This document shows, one piece after another, positions 8,227 to 15,518 of a stretch of 64,000 nt of DNA. Made by a program: the position numbers and the translations under genes. The notes under the pieces are model-generated. The model searched no databases and was not told where the DNA came from. It was given only the letters and a program-made list of their open reading frames with translations. Location of the stretch: contig CAKTUZ010000016.1 in the NCBI GenBank assembly GCA_934621605.1, forward strand, positions 1-64,000. Reading direction: 5' to 3'. Numbering within the stretch: position 1 is the first letter of the stretch; each line of letters begins with the position of its first letter. This DNA comes from an uncultured bacterium. Its GTDB lineage: Bacteria; Vulcanimicrobiota; Xenobia; Xenobiales; Xenobiaceae.

Positions 8227-8359
8227 GAGCTAAGCCCTTCTGGGCAGGCAAAACTGCTGAGGCAGCAGATCGGAGCTCTAAAGGAGTTTTCCTTCTTTAA
8301 TAAACTCCGCTGACAAATCTTGCGGGCTTGTCAGAAGCCCGTTTAGCCATTATGCTAAA

Positions 8360-9097
8360 TTACTTATCAAATGGGGTAATACCTAAATCATTTAAAAACT
8401 CCCTATCTTCGGGAGTTAAGTTATGAACTTTCAGTAAATCTGGACGTTTGCGAGCTGTATTTAATAAAGCTTGCTGACGCCTCCATTGGGCAATCTTTTT
8501 ATGATCCCCGCTGGTGAGAACTGAAGGAACTTCCATACCTTGATAGTTTAAAGGTCTGGTGTAATAAGGGTAGTCCAGAATCCCGGTGCTGAATGATTCA
8601 TTCTTGGCCGAATCGGCGTCGATTACTCCCGGTACCAGTCGGATAATAGCATCAGCTACGACCATGGCAGCCAGCTCACCGCCAGAAATAATAAAATCTC
8701 CCAAGGAAATTTCTTCGTCCACATACTTTTGCAGAATACGTTCGTCTATACCCTCGTAATGGCCGCAAAGCATAATGATATGCTTATGAGATTCGACCAG
8801 ATTTTCGACTTTTTTCTGAGTCAATTTCTGTCCTTGAGGGGAGAGATAAATTATGTGGGCTCCTTCAGCTGACTTGGGAATATCGTCTATGGCTCGTCCC
8901 AAAGGTTCGGGTTGCATAACCATACCGCTGCCGCCTCCGTAGGGGACGTCGTCAGTTTGAAAATGGCGTCCGGTTCCGTAGGCGCGTAAATCTACCAATC
9001 CCAGTTTGACCAGACCGCGTTTCTGAGCGCGAGCGGGAATACTGGTATAGAGCGGAGCAAACATCTCGGGGAAAAGAGTGATAATGTCCAGACGCAT
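8360..9097 (-). CDS. trmD: tRNA (guanine-37-N1)-methyltransferase
   Basis: 245 aa SPOUT-class enzyme that uses S-adenosylmethionine to make m1G37 in tRNAs and so prevents frameshifting. The sequence starts M-R-L-D-I-I-T-L-F-P-E-M-F and has the family features D-D-V-P-Y-G-G-G-S-G-M-V, L-C-G-H-Y-E-G-I-D-E-R and S-L-G-D-F-I-I-S-G-G-E-L, which form the trefoil knot and the cofactor pocket. The ATG directly follows the rimM stop codon with no gap, so the two are translationally coupled, the usual arrangement. Confidence 0.97.
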   Translation of the reverse strand: MRLDIITLFPEMFAPLYTSIPARAQKRGLVKLGLVDLRAYGTGRHFQTDDVPYGGGSGMVMQPEPLGRAIDDIPKSAEGAHIIYLSPQGQKLTQKKVENLVESHKHIIMLCGHYEGIDERILQKYVDEEISLGDFIISGGELAAMVVADAIIRLVPGVIDADSAKNESFSTGILDYPYYTRPLNYQGMEVPSVLTSGDHKKIAQWRRQQALLNTARKRPDLLKVHNLTPEDREFLNDLGITPFDK

Positions 9098-9637
9098 TTA
9101 CGTTTCCTCTTCGGGAAGTTCAACCAGAATGCAACCGTTATCCAGGTCTACTTTTTTGATAAAGCGCTCTACAGCTGGGACAACGAGTTCATGACCAGTT
9201 TCGTCGCGTACAGCATACTGGTCGCAACCAGGGTAGGAGTAAATATCAAAGACGCGTCCTCGACAGATATTGTTCTGATCGATAACTTTCAACCCTTTTA
9301 ACTGGAAGTGCCAATATTCGCCTTCCTCCAAGGGAACCAAATTATCGGGAGTTACACTAATTGACCAATCACGGTAACGGGCTACTTCTTCCGGAGAATC
9401 GATGTCACTGAGTTTTAGTAAAACATAGTTTTGATGAAAGCGAGAACTCTGCAAAGTATGACGACTGTATTCTCCGTTTTTGGCAACCAAGTAAACTTCC
9501 TTAGTTTTTTTAAAGCGTTCCGGAAAGTCTGTTAAAATACGGGCTTTTATTTCGCCACGTACTCCAAAAGAAGTTAAAACGGAAGCTATGGCCACGAATT
9601 CTTGGGGTTTAAGACCTTTGGTTTGCTGTTCCTGCAT
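9098..9637 (-). CDS. rimM: Ribosome maturation factor RimM
   Basis: 179 aa 30S-assembly factor that binds ribosomal protein S19. The N-terminal RimM domain contains F-G-V-R-G-E-I-K-A-R and T-D-F-P-E-R-F. The PRC-barrel begins near residue 100 (Y-W-H-F-Q-L-K-G-L-K-V) and ends with E-L-V-V-P-A-V-E-R-F-I and I-L-V-E-L-P-E. The ribosome-binding site is weak: AGG is about 13 bases away across an A-run. It is separated from khpA upstream by a terminator, so rimM-trmD may have its own promoter in the 9640-9710 interval; I see no strong consensus there. Confidence 0.93.
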   Translation of the reverse strand: MQEQQTKGLKPQEFVAIASVLTSFGVRGEIKARILTDFPERFKKTKEVYLVAKNGEYSRHTLQSSRFHQNYVLLKLSDIDSPEEVARYRDWSISVTPDNLVPLEEGEYWHFQLKGLKVIDQNNICRGRVFDIYSYPGCDQYAVRDETGHELVVPAVERFIKKVDLDNGCILVELPEEET

Positions 9638-9710
9638 ATTTTTTTTAACCTAGTTTCGCCAAAAGTTGTCCAACTCTTGAGTAGGTGATAAGGCGGAAGT
9701 ATATCCTGTC

Positions 9711-9755
9711 AGAAAATAAAAAAACCGGCGGTACAAGTCGTATGGCGCCGGTTTT
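9711..9755 (-). terminator. Terminator between khpA and rimM
   Basis: On the minus strand aaaaccggcg pairs with cgccggtttt around a 15-base loop and is followed by tttattttct. It splits the usual rpsP-khpA-rimM-trmD operon. Confidence 0.85.
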
Positions 9756-9760
9756 ATCAA

Positions 9761-9988
9761 CTAGATTATTTCCACCATAACCCGTTTGCCTTCACGCGTT
9801 CCTGCAGCTTTTACGAGCGTACGGATCGCTTGGGCGGTTTTACCCTGCCGACCTATAACCTTGCCCATATCTTCTGGAGCGACTCTCAACTCTAAAATAG
9901 TTGAACGCTCTCCCTGAAGTTCACGGACTTCAACCTGATCGGGACAATCGACGAGTTGGCGGGCCAGATACTCCAGCAAGCCTTTCAT
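9761..9988 (-). CDS. khpA: KH-domain RNA-binding protein KhpA (YlqC)
   Basis: 75 aa, a single KH domain. The core G-K-V-I-G-R-Q-G-K-T-A-Q-A-I-R holds the RNA-gripping G-x-x-G loop (G-R-Q-G). The protein is conserved between rpsP and rimM in many bacteria and acts as a small RNA chaperone, often with KhpB. GGAGAGGAGAG lies just before the ATG, a strong site. It is cotranscribed with rpsP (60 bp upstream). Confidence 0.93.
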   Translation of the reverse strand: MKGLLEYLARQLVDCPDQVEVRELQGERSTILELRVAPEDMGKVIGRQGKTAQAIRTLVKAAGTREGKRVMVEII

Positions 9989-10048
9989 GGCGACTCTCCT
10001 CTCCTCAACAAAAACTCTTACTTTGCAGCAAAAGGAGTGGGGAAAATA

Positions 10049-10366
10049 TCAGGCTTCAGGAGCAGCTTCTTCCTTAGCCTCTACAGCTTTAGGAGCGGGA
10101 TAAACGTAATCGGTACCGTAGAATTCCTTCCACAAACCGCTGCTGATGAGCAAGCCGCGGACGGAGTCGGTAGGCTGGGCGCCGTTAGAGAGCCAGGCCT
10201 TAACGCGGTCGGATTTCATAACGACTGTGGGGGGATTGGTGCGAGGGTTGTAGTGCCCAAGAATCTCAATGAAACGACCGTCGCGGGGACATCTGGCGTC
10301 AGCAGCTACGATGCGGTAGCTAGCCTGTTTCTTGCGTCCTACTCTACGAAGTCTAATGCGTACCAT
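10049..10366 (-). CDS. rpsP: 30S ribosomal protein S16
   Basis: 105 aa. It begins M-V-R-I-R-L-R-R-V-G-R-K-K and contains D-A-R-C-P-R-D-G-R-F-I-E and G-H-Y-N-P-R-T-N-P, typical of S16; the C-terminus is an acidic, Ala-rich tail. AGGAGG lies 8 bases before the ATG. A candidate promoter lies at 10418-10445. It is the first gene of the short rpsP-khpA unit, which a terminator ends. Confidence 0.96.
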   Translation of the reverse strand: MVRIRLRRVGRKKQASYRIVAADARCPRDGRFIEILGHYNPRTNPPTVVMKSDRVKAWLSNGAQPTDSVRGLLISSGLWKEFYGTDYVYPAPKAVEAKEEAAPEA

Positions 10367-10417
10367 TGATGGGGTGCCTCCTGTGGTGATTATCTGCTAT
10401 TAGCAATTGTTAATGAA

Positions 10418-10445
10418 ATTTCAGCACTCTCCCGGCGGAAGTCAA
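10418..10445 (-). promoter_or_regulatory. Candidate promoter of rpsP
   Basis: On the minus strand, -35 TTGACT at 10445-10440, a 16-base spacer and -10 TGAAAT at 10423-10418. It is positioned about 50 bp before the S16 start. Confidence 0.5.
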
Positions 10446-10570
10446 GAGTCTGTGCTCGGCGAAGAATTTTCGCTCTTAAACCCGCCGAATTATCTTTTCT
10501 GAAATGAAAGACTATTTCGACAGAAACATTTACAAGCGCTCCTTTTGAAGCGCCAAAACTTTTGCTGCAT

Positions 10571-10597
10571 AAGGTCGGCAGAGAAGGAACCGACCTT
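10571..10597 (-). terminator. Stem-loop downstream of ffh
   Basis: aaggtcgg and ccgacctt form a perfect 8-bp stem just after the ffh stop codon. There is no T-run, so termination here would be weak or the hairpin may stabilise the 3' end. A smaller hairpin (agcgct with agcgcc) follows at 10535-10554. Confidence 0.45.
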
Positions 10598-10607
10598 AGA
10601 GGCAGTC

Positions 10608-11945
10608 TTAGAAGGGAAGTCGGAAGAATCCCAACTTCCTACCTTTCTTGCCTTTGGCCAAACCACCTATACTCTTCATGAACTTTCTCAGTTCGTTGTA
10701 TTGCTTAAGAATAGCATTGACGGCTGCCACGTCGCTGCCTGAGCCTTTGGCTATGCGACGCTTTCGGGAGGCGTCGAGAATCTCTGGATTGCGCCTCTCT
10801 TTAGGGGTCATAGAAAGGATAATAGATTCGACGCGTCTGATTTCCTTCTCGCCGATGGGAATATCATCTAAAGCACGCCCCACTCCGGGGAGCATCTTAA
10901 TAATATCTTTAATAGGCCCCATGCGGCGAATCTGCTGCATCTGATCTAAGAGGTCGTTTAAGTCGAATTTGTTCTGTTTAAGTCTTTCGGAAAGTTCCTG
11001 AGCTTTTTCTTTATCCAGAGTTTGTTCGGCTTTTTCGATAAGGCTGAGAACATCGCCCATACCCAAAATACGGCCGGCCATACGGTCGGGGTGAAAAGGC
11101 TCCAAGCCACTGAGTCTTTCGCTGGTACCTACGAATTTAAGGGGAGCGCCTGTAACTTTGCGCACCGAAATAGCCGCACCGCCGCGGGCGTCTCCGTCAA
11201 GCTTGGTCATGACTACGCCGGTAATACCTAAGAGCTCGTTAAAATCACGAGCCACGTTGACGGCATCCTGACCGGTCATAGCATCGACTACTAACAAGAT
11301 TTCGTCAGGAGATACGGCGTCGCGCTGTTTCTTGAGTTCTTCCATCAGTTCGCTATCTATATTTAAGCGGCCGGCGGTGTCGATAATGACTATGTCTCTG
11401 CCTAAATCTTTAGCTTTGGCTACAGCCTCGGAAGTAATCTCCACCGGATCTTGGCAACCTTCTAGCTTGAAGACGGGAACGTTTATCTGTTTGGCCAAAA
11501 CCTCAAGTTGCTGAATAGCCGCCGGTCTATAAACGTCGGTGGCAGCCAACAGGGGATGATGACCGGAACCTCTCAAATATGAAGCCAATTTAGCAGCGCT
11601 GGTAGTTTTACCGGCGCCGTTAAGACCGCAGACCATAAAGACTGTGGGGGCTTTGGCCGCAAAAGTGAGTTTGGCCGCCTCGCCGCCCATGAGAGAAATG
11701 AGCTCGTCGCGGACGTATCTAATTACTTGCTGTGCCGGAGTCATGCTCTTGATGAGCTCTTCGCCGACTGCACGCTCACGGATGTTGGAAATAAACTCTT
11801 TGACCACAGGAAGACTGACGTCTGCTTCAAGGAGAGCGCGGCGCACTTCTCGCAAAGCTTCGTTTACATCATCTTCTGACAGCTTTCCGCGACCTGATAT
11901 TTTCTTAAAAATGTCATTAAGCCGCTCTGAAAGAGATTCAAACAT
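10608..11945 (-). CDS. ffh: Signal recognition particle protein Ffh (SRP54)
   Basis: 445 aa GTPase that, with SRP RNA, delivers membrane and secreted proteins to FtsY. The N-domain helix bundle covers residues 1-90. The G-domain has the P-loop G-L-N-G-A-G-K-T-T near 108, D-T-A-G-R, T-K-L-D-G-D-A-R-G-G and G-x-G-E-like G-T-S-E-R. The M-domain from about 300 is Met-rich, with L-P-G-V-G, and has the SRP-RNA-binding part near R-R-x-R-I-A-K-G-S-G. The ribosome-binding site is poor (AGG close to the ATG). A near-consensus promoter lies at 12072-12100. No ftsY is visible in the window. Confidence 0.96.
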   Translation of the reverse strand: MFESLSERLNDIFKKISGRGKLSEDDVNEALREVRRALLEADVSLPVVKEFISNIRERAVGEELIKSMTPAQQVIRYVRDELISLMGGEAAKLTFAAKAPTVFMVCGLNGAGKTTSAAKLASYLRGSGHHPLLAATDVYRPAAIQQLEVLAKQINVPVFKLEGCQDPVEITSEAVAKAKDLGRDIVIIDTAGRLNIDSELMEELKKQRDAVSPDEILLVVDAMTGQDAVNVARDFNELLGITGVVMTKLDGDARGGAAISVRKVTGAPLKFVGTSERLSGLEPFHPDRMAGRILGMGDVLSLIEKAEQTLDKEKAQELSERLKQNKFDLNDLLDQMQQIRRMGPIKDIIKMLPGVGRALDDIPIGEKEIRRVESIILSMTPKERRNPEILDASRKRRIAKGSGSDVAAVNAILKQYNELRKFMKSIGGLAKGKKGRKLGFFRLPF

Positions 11946-12013
11946 AACCTAATGAGCTTGCCTCACTTTTTCTTCCGGTGTTTCGCGATTGCTTGGAATG
12001 TCTCGCTTACTCT

Positions 12014-12041
12014 TTGTTTAACTCGGCTTGCACTATATATA
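12014..12041 (+). promoter_or_regulatory. Possible promoter of the RNase G gene
   Basis: TTGTTT at 12014-12019, 16 bases, then TATATA at 12036-12041 on the plus strand. If used, it would give the RNase G transcript a leader of about 360 nt. The evidence is weak. Confidence 0.3.
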
Positions 12042-12071
12042 AACAATGCAAGCTTCTAAACAATGTGACAT

Positions 12072-12100
12072 ATTATATACTTTATGCAATTCTTCGTCAA
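12072..12100 (-). promoter_or_regulatory. Near-consensus sigma-70 promoter of ffh
   Basis: On the minus strand, -35 TTGACG at 12100-12095, a 17-base spacer and -10 TATAAT at 12077-12072. This implies a leader of about 120 nt before the Ffh start. It is one of the clearest promoters in the window. Confidence 0.8.
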
Positions 12101-12309
12101 TAACTAAGTGCTTTTTCACTATATTCTCCGGCGCCTTTTTAGCTGATCCTGTAAGGAGTATTCAGAATTGCATCGCTCGAGACGCTTTGTTGGGTTCAGG
12201 TCTGGAAACCGTGGAACAGATTCGTGTGGCAGGAAGTAGAAGGCAGAACGTGAAAAGTGAGTTGCCCGATTTTTCGTATCTCTAAGTTTTGCCGCGTGCG
12301 GATTTTTGC

Positions 12310-12375
12310 ACTTTGGGCCCTGGCGGCCTTTAGGCCGATTGGGGCGGCTTTTTTTTCGGCTGCCCCGGGGGGCGC
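12310..12375 (+). promoter_or_regulatory. GC-rich hairpins in the RNase G leader
   Basis: This is part of the 460-bp divergent interval between ffh and the RNase G gene. cggcc-ttta-ggccg forms one hairpin. Then ggggcggc and gctgcccc can pair around a loop containing eight T residues, ending about 35 bases before the ATG at 12406. The rest of the interval holds the ffh promoter and no convincing gene. Confidence 0.5.
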
Positions 12376-12405
12376 GGCCCCACTACAGTAAGGTTTATTT
12401 TATTT

Positions 12406-14082
12406 ATGTATAAAGAAATTTTAATATCTATCGATGATCGCGAGGGGAGAGCGGTCGTACTTGAAGATGGACGCCCCATGGAAATCCTTATTGCTCGTGA
12501 AGAGCGTCAGGTGGGCAGCATTTTTAAAGGCAGAGTCTCCGACGTTCTGCCCGGCATGAATGCTGCCTTTGTTGATATCGGCTTAGAACGCAATGCTTTT
12601 TTGTGTGCCAATGATGCTGTGGCCGGTCTGAATGAAGGTGAAAATGGCTTTACCAAGCCAACCATTGCCGAAATTGTCCGCCCCAATCAAGAGACTTTAG
12701 TGCAAGTAGTTAAAGAAGCTATCGGTACTAAGGGAGCCCGTATTACTTCCTATATCACTTTACCTGGTCGATACTTGGTTTTATTCCCTTCGGCTCAGTA
12801 TGTTGGCGTCTCTCGTCGCATTTCTACCGAAGAGGAACGTAATCGTTTGCGCCATATCGCCGATGAACTTCGTCCGGAAGGCATGGGCGTTGTAGTGCGC
12901 ACCGCCGCCGAAGGTCATGATTGTGAAGAACTCAGGATGGATCTGGACTATCTGGTTAAGGTTTGGAATAAAGTTCAAAATAAAGCCAAGAGTTGTCACG
13001 CTCCGGCTTTGGTTCATCAAGAATTGGATTTAGTTGATAAAATTTTACGTGACCTTTTTACCGAAGAAGTCGATCGTTTGGTTATTGACAATCGCCAAGA
13101 ATATCTGAATATGCGTGAGCGTTTGGAACATACAGCTCCGGATCTTTTGGAAAAAGTACACTTATATACCGATACTTATCCTCTGTTCGATATGTACAAG
13201 ATTGAACAGGAGATTGATAATGCTCTCTCGCGTAGGGTTTGGCTTTCTTCCGGAGGCTATCTGATTGTAGATCGCACTGAGGCTCTTTGGGTTATCGATG
13301 TTAATACCGGCAAATTTATCGGTAAGAATAATTTAGCAGAAACGATTTTGCGTACCAATTTGGAAGCTTGTAAAGAAATTTGCCGTCAGTTGCGTTTGCG
13401 CGATATGGCTGGCATTATTATTGTCGATTTTATCGATATGGATAGCTCTGAGGATCAGCGCAAAATTTTGGAAACTTTGGGTGACGAACTTAAGAAAGAT
13501 CGTACTCGCACTCACTTGGTCAGTATGACAGAATTGGGTTTAGTGCAAATTACCCGCAAGCGAGAAGGTAAAGATTTAGACGGCATTATGCGTGACGTTT
13601 GTCCTGTTTGTCATGGACGCGGTAAAGTACTTTCTCCTAAGTCGGTAGCTTTGCGAGCTCGTCGTAATCTGTTGCGGGAAATGAGTGGAGCTGTTAAGCC
13701 GGAAGCGGCTGTAGTTACTTTATCCCCTGCGGCCGCCTATCAGTTTGTAGGCCCAAATGGTATCGAAGTTGAGCAAATTGCTAAAGAAACTGACTCTGTG
13801 ATTGTGGTACAGGCCTCTGACAGCATTCACCCAGAACATTTTAATGTGACATGTGCGGAAAAAGCTGCTTCTTTAGATTTTACGCCTTTAACTTGTGGTC
13901 AGCAGGCCAGAGTGTTGCTTTTGGACGGTCATATCTCTGATAACAGTAATTCGGCTTTGGCTATAATTGACGGCTGTTTAGTGGAAGTTGCCAATGCTTC
14001 AGATCGTGTGGGTAAAGAAGTTGTTGTGCGTATAGTCAAGGCCGGGCTTTATATCAGTTATGCCGAGATAGTTCATTTGTAA
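12406..14082 (+). CDS. rng: Ribonuclease G/E family endoribonuclease
   Basis: 558 aa endoribonuclease of rRNA maturation and mRNA decay. The S1-like RNA-binding region is in the first 130 residues (G-S-I-F-K-G-R-V-S-D-V-L-P-G-M-N-A-A-F-V). The DNase I-like catalytic part has Asp298 in V-I-D-V-N-T-G-K-F and the second metal ligand near residue 341 in I-V-D-F-I-D-M. The zinc-link C-P-V-C-H-G-R-G follows near 400. The C-terminus from about 500 is a small beta-rich TRAM/S1-like part, and the disordered degradosome scaffold of RNase E is absent, so it resembles RNase G in form. The leader is GC-rich and structured. Confidence 0.93.
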   Translation: MYKEILISIDDREGRAVVLEDGRPMEILIAREERQVGSIFKGRVSDVLPGMNAAFVDIGLERNAFLCANDAVAGLNEGENGFTKPTIAEIVRPNQETLVQVVKEAIGTKGARITSYITLPGRYLVLFPSAQYVGVSRRISTEEERNRLRHIADELRPEGMGVVVRTAAEGHDCEELRMDLDYLVKVWNKVQNKAKSCHAPALVHQELDLVDKILRDLFTEEVDRLVIDNRQEYLNMRERLEHTAPDLLEKVHLYTDTYPLFDMYKIEQEIDNALSRRVWLSSGGYLIVDRTEALWVIDVNTGKFIGKNNLAETILRTNLEACKEICRQLRLRDMAGIIIVDFIDMDSSEDQRKILETLGDELKKDRTRTHLVSMTELGLVQITRKREGKDLDGIMRDVCPVCHGRGKVLSPKSVALRARRNLLREMSGAVKPEAAVVTLSPAAAYQFVGPNGIEVEQIAKETDSVIVVQASDSIHPEHFNVTCAEKAASLDFTPLTCGQQARVLLLDGHISDNSNSALAIIDGCLVEVANASDRVGKEVVVRIVKAGLYISYAEIVHL

Positions 14083-14131
14083 GTATTGTTTGAACTGATT
14101 CTAAGCGAAGCAGGAAGCGAGGAAGGCTATA

Positions 14132-14662
14132 TTGGTACTTGGACTAAAATTGAGAAAATTGAAGGGGTTGCTGGCTTGCAAAGGGATAGTCCTTCTGGCG
14201 TTGGTTGTTCCTATCCTATGTTTGGCTGCAGCTTGTTCGGCGCCAGAAGTGCCTATCAATCAGAAGACCGATGAAAAGTTTGTGCCCCCTCCCGATATAA
14301 GTCGCCGTCCTTTTGCGATAGCCAGCGAATTTCTCGACAATGTCAAGGCTAGAAAGTATAAAGAGGCCTATGCTTCTTTGGGTGTAGATGCCAAAATGAG
14401 GGTAAATCTCAAAGGCTTTGAAGAAGGTTTAGAGCGCTATTTCTCTATGGCTTCCACTAAGAGCGTCTATGTAACTAGAGTAGTGGTTGATGAGCGTGTT
14501 TCCGGAAATTCAGCTATTATAAAGGTTGCCGATACCAAATATCCTGATGCTCCGCCTTGGATTTGGGAATTTGAAAATACCAGAGCTGGTTGGAAGATTC
14601 GCTCTTTGGATTTACCTCCGCTTTTTATCTATAAAGCTAAAAAGGCACGTCAACTTAACTGA
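14132..14662 (+). CDS. Small lipoprotein with an NTF2-like/DUF4878-type region
   Basis: 176 aa. A basic N-terminus and hydrophobic stretch are followed by a lipobox ending A-A-A-C, so the protein is predicted to be lipid-anchored. The mature part (from about residue 60) contains F-L-D-N-V-K-A-R-K-Y-K-E-A-Y and ends with W-E-F-E-N-T-R-A-G-W-K-I-R-S-L, a layout seen in NTF2-like envelope proteins; the function is unknown. The start is TTG at 14132, supported by GGAAGG five bases upstream. A strong terminator follows. Confidence 0.7.
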   Translation: MVLGLKLRKLKGLLACKGIVLLALVVPILCLAAACSAPEVPINQKTDEKFVPPPDISRRPFAIASEFLDNVKARKYKEAYASLGVDAKMRVNLKGFEEGLERYFSMASTKSVYVTRVVVDERVSGNSAIIKVADTKYPDAPPWIWEFENTRAGWKIRSLDLPPLFIYKAKKARQLN

Positions 14663-14692
14663 GCTGTTGTGCTCGTAAGGGGCGCATAAGTT

Positions 14693-14756
14693 AAGAACCT
14701 GCTCTCTGGAGTCCAAGTTGATAAGGATTGACAGGAGGCAGGTTCTTTCTTTTTCG
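14693..14756 (+). terminator. Terminator after the small lipoprotein gene
   Basis: agaacctgc pairs with gcaggttct around a 33-base loop, followed by ttctttttcg. Confidence 0.75.
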
Positions 14757-14785
14757 TGCAACCAGTTTTGCAATTCAGATTGCAC

Positions 14786-15076
14786 CTATTTGGGTTCGGA
14801 ATTTAATGTGGCGGACTCAGAGGAAACTGAACAATCTGAGGTCTGCTGAAGCTGAGAGGCCGACGCTTGAGGTTCAGCAGGGACAATTCGGCTGCCGGAC
14901 TGAGAGGAATGGAGCTGAAGATCTTCAAGGCTAGCCGCGCTGTTATAAGCCCTTTTCAGAGATCCTAAGGCTTCGCCCAAAGCACGACCTATTTCTGGAA
15001 GCTTTTGCGGGCCGAAAAGTAGCAACGCCGCTGCTGCCAAAAATATAAGTTCCCCTGGGCCTAAATTAAATGGCAT
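14786..15076 (-). CDS. tatA: Twin-arginine translocase subunit TatA/TatB type
   Basis: 96 aa. Residues 1-20 (start M-P-F-N-L-G-P-G-E-L-I-F-L) form the short membrane helix. It ends in the hinge L-L-L-F-G-P-Q-K-L-P-E-I-G-R, followed by an amphipathic helix A-L-G-E-A-L-G-S-L-K-R-A, the classic TatA/B plan. The C-terminal half is Ser/Gln/Glu-rich and probably disordered. I chose the ATG at 15076; a TTG at 15121 would add 15 residues before the membrane helix. No tatC is present in the window, so TatA versus TatB cannot be decided by context. It follows a small helical protein by 75 bp. Confidence 0.85.
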   Translation of the reverse strand: MPFNLGPGELIFLAAAALLLFGPQKLPEIGRALGEALGSLKRAYNSAASLEDLQLHSSQSGSRIVPAEPQASASQLQQTSDCSVSSESATLNSEPK

Positions 15077-15151
15077 AACTGTCTTATATACCTCGCTAAT
15101 CGGCGGTGTTTGCTTTGGCAATCTGGCCGATTTTTTTAGTCAAATACACTA

Positions 15152-15367
15152 TTAGCGCAGTTTTATTTTGCTTAATGCGGATGAAGCTTGAGAAGTCAGA
15201 GCTTGAACTCGCTCTATCTGTGAGAGCGTACCTATTGGAACCGAGGATTCCAGTTCTTCTTCACTCAAGTTCTGTAAAAAATCGACTATGCCATCGAGTT
15301 TTTCTAAAGCTTCTTCAAGATATGACTGAGCAGATTGTAAATCTACCGACAAATGTTTTTTATCCAA
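15152..15367 (-). CDS. Small helical protein, weakly like exonuclease VII small subunit
   Basis: 71 aa, almost entirely helical. Y-L-E-E-A-L-E-K-L-D-G-I-V-D-F-L recalls the XseB start F-E-E-A-L-x-x-L-E-x-I-V, but the following L-S-L-E-E-S-L motif is replaced by L-S-E-E-E-L-E-S-S, so the assignment is doubtful. No xseA lies nearby. The start is TTG at 15367, well supported by AAGGAG six bases upstream. It lies directly upstream of tatA on the same strand and is probably cotranscribed. Confidence 0.5.
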   Translation of the reverse strand: MDKKHLSVDLQSAQSYLEEALEKLDGIVDFLQNLSEEELESSVPIGTLSQIERVQALTSQASSALSKIKLR

Positions 15368-15518
15368 GCTCTTCTCCTTAATTGGTGGTCGAGTAGGAAA
15401 AAAGCGCTCCCTAATTGAACGTTTTGTGGATGTTTCTCTTTAGATTTTGACTTCCTGCCGAGAAAAGGGGGCATTTTTTGGAGGCGGCAGTTGGGGGAGT
15501 ACTTTAAGGAGTTTATTT

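Noticed and set aside
7340..8300. Several overlapping plus-strand open frames opposite L19 and its leader
   Set aside because: None has a good start signal or protein-like composition, and the L19 gene, its promoter and two terminators account for the region.
12046..12285. Small open frame of 79 codons upstream of the RNase G gene
   Set aside because: Cys- and Ser-rich with no clear ribosome-binding site, and it lies in a promoter and leader region.
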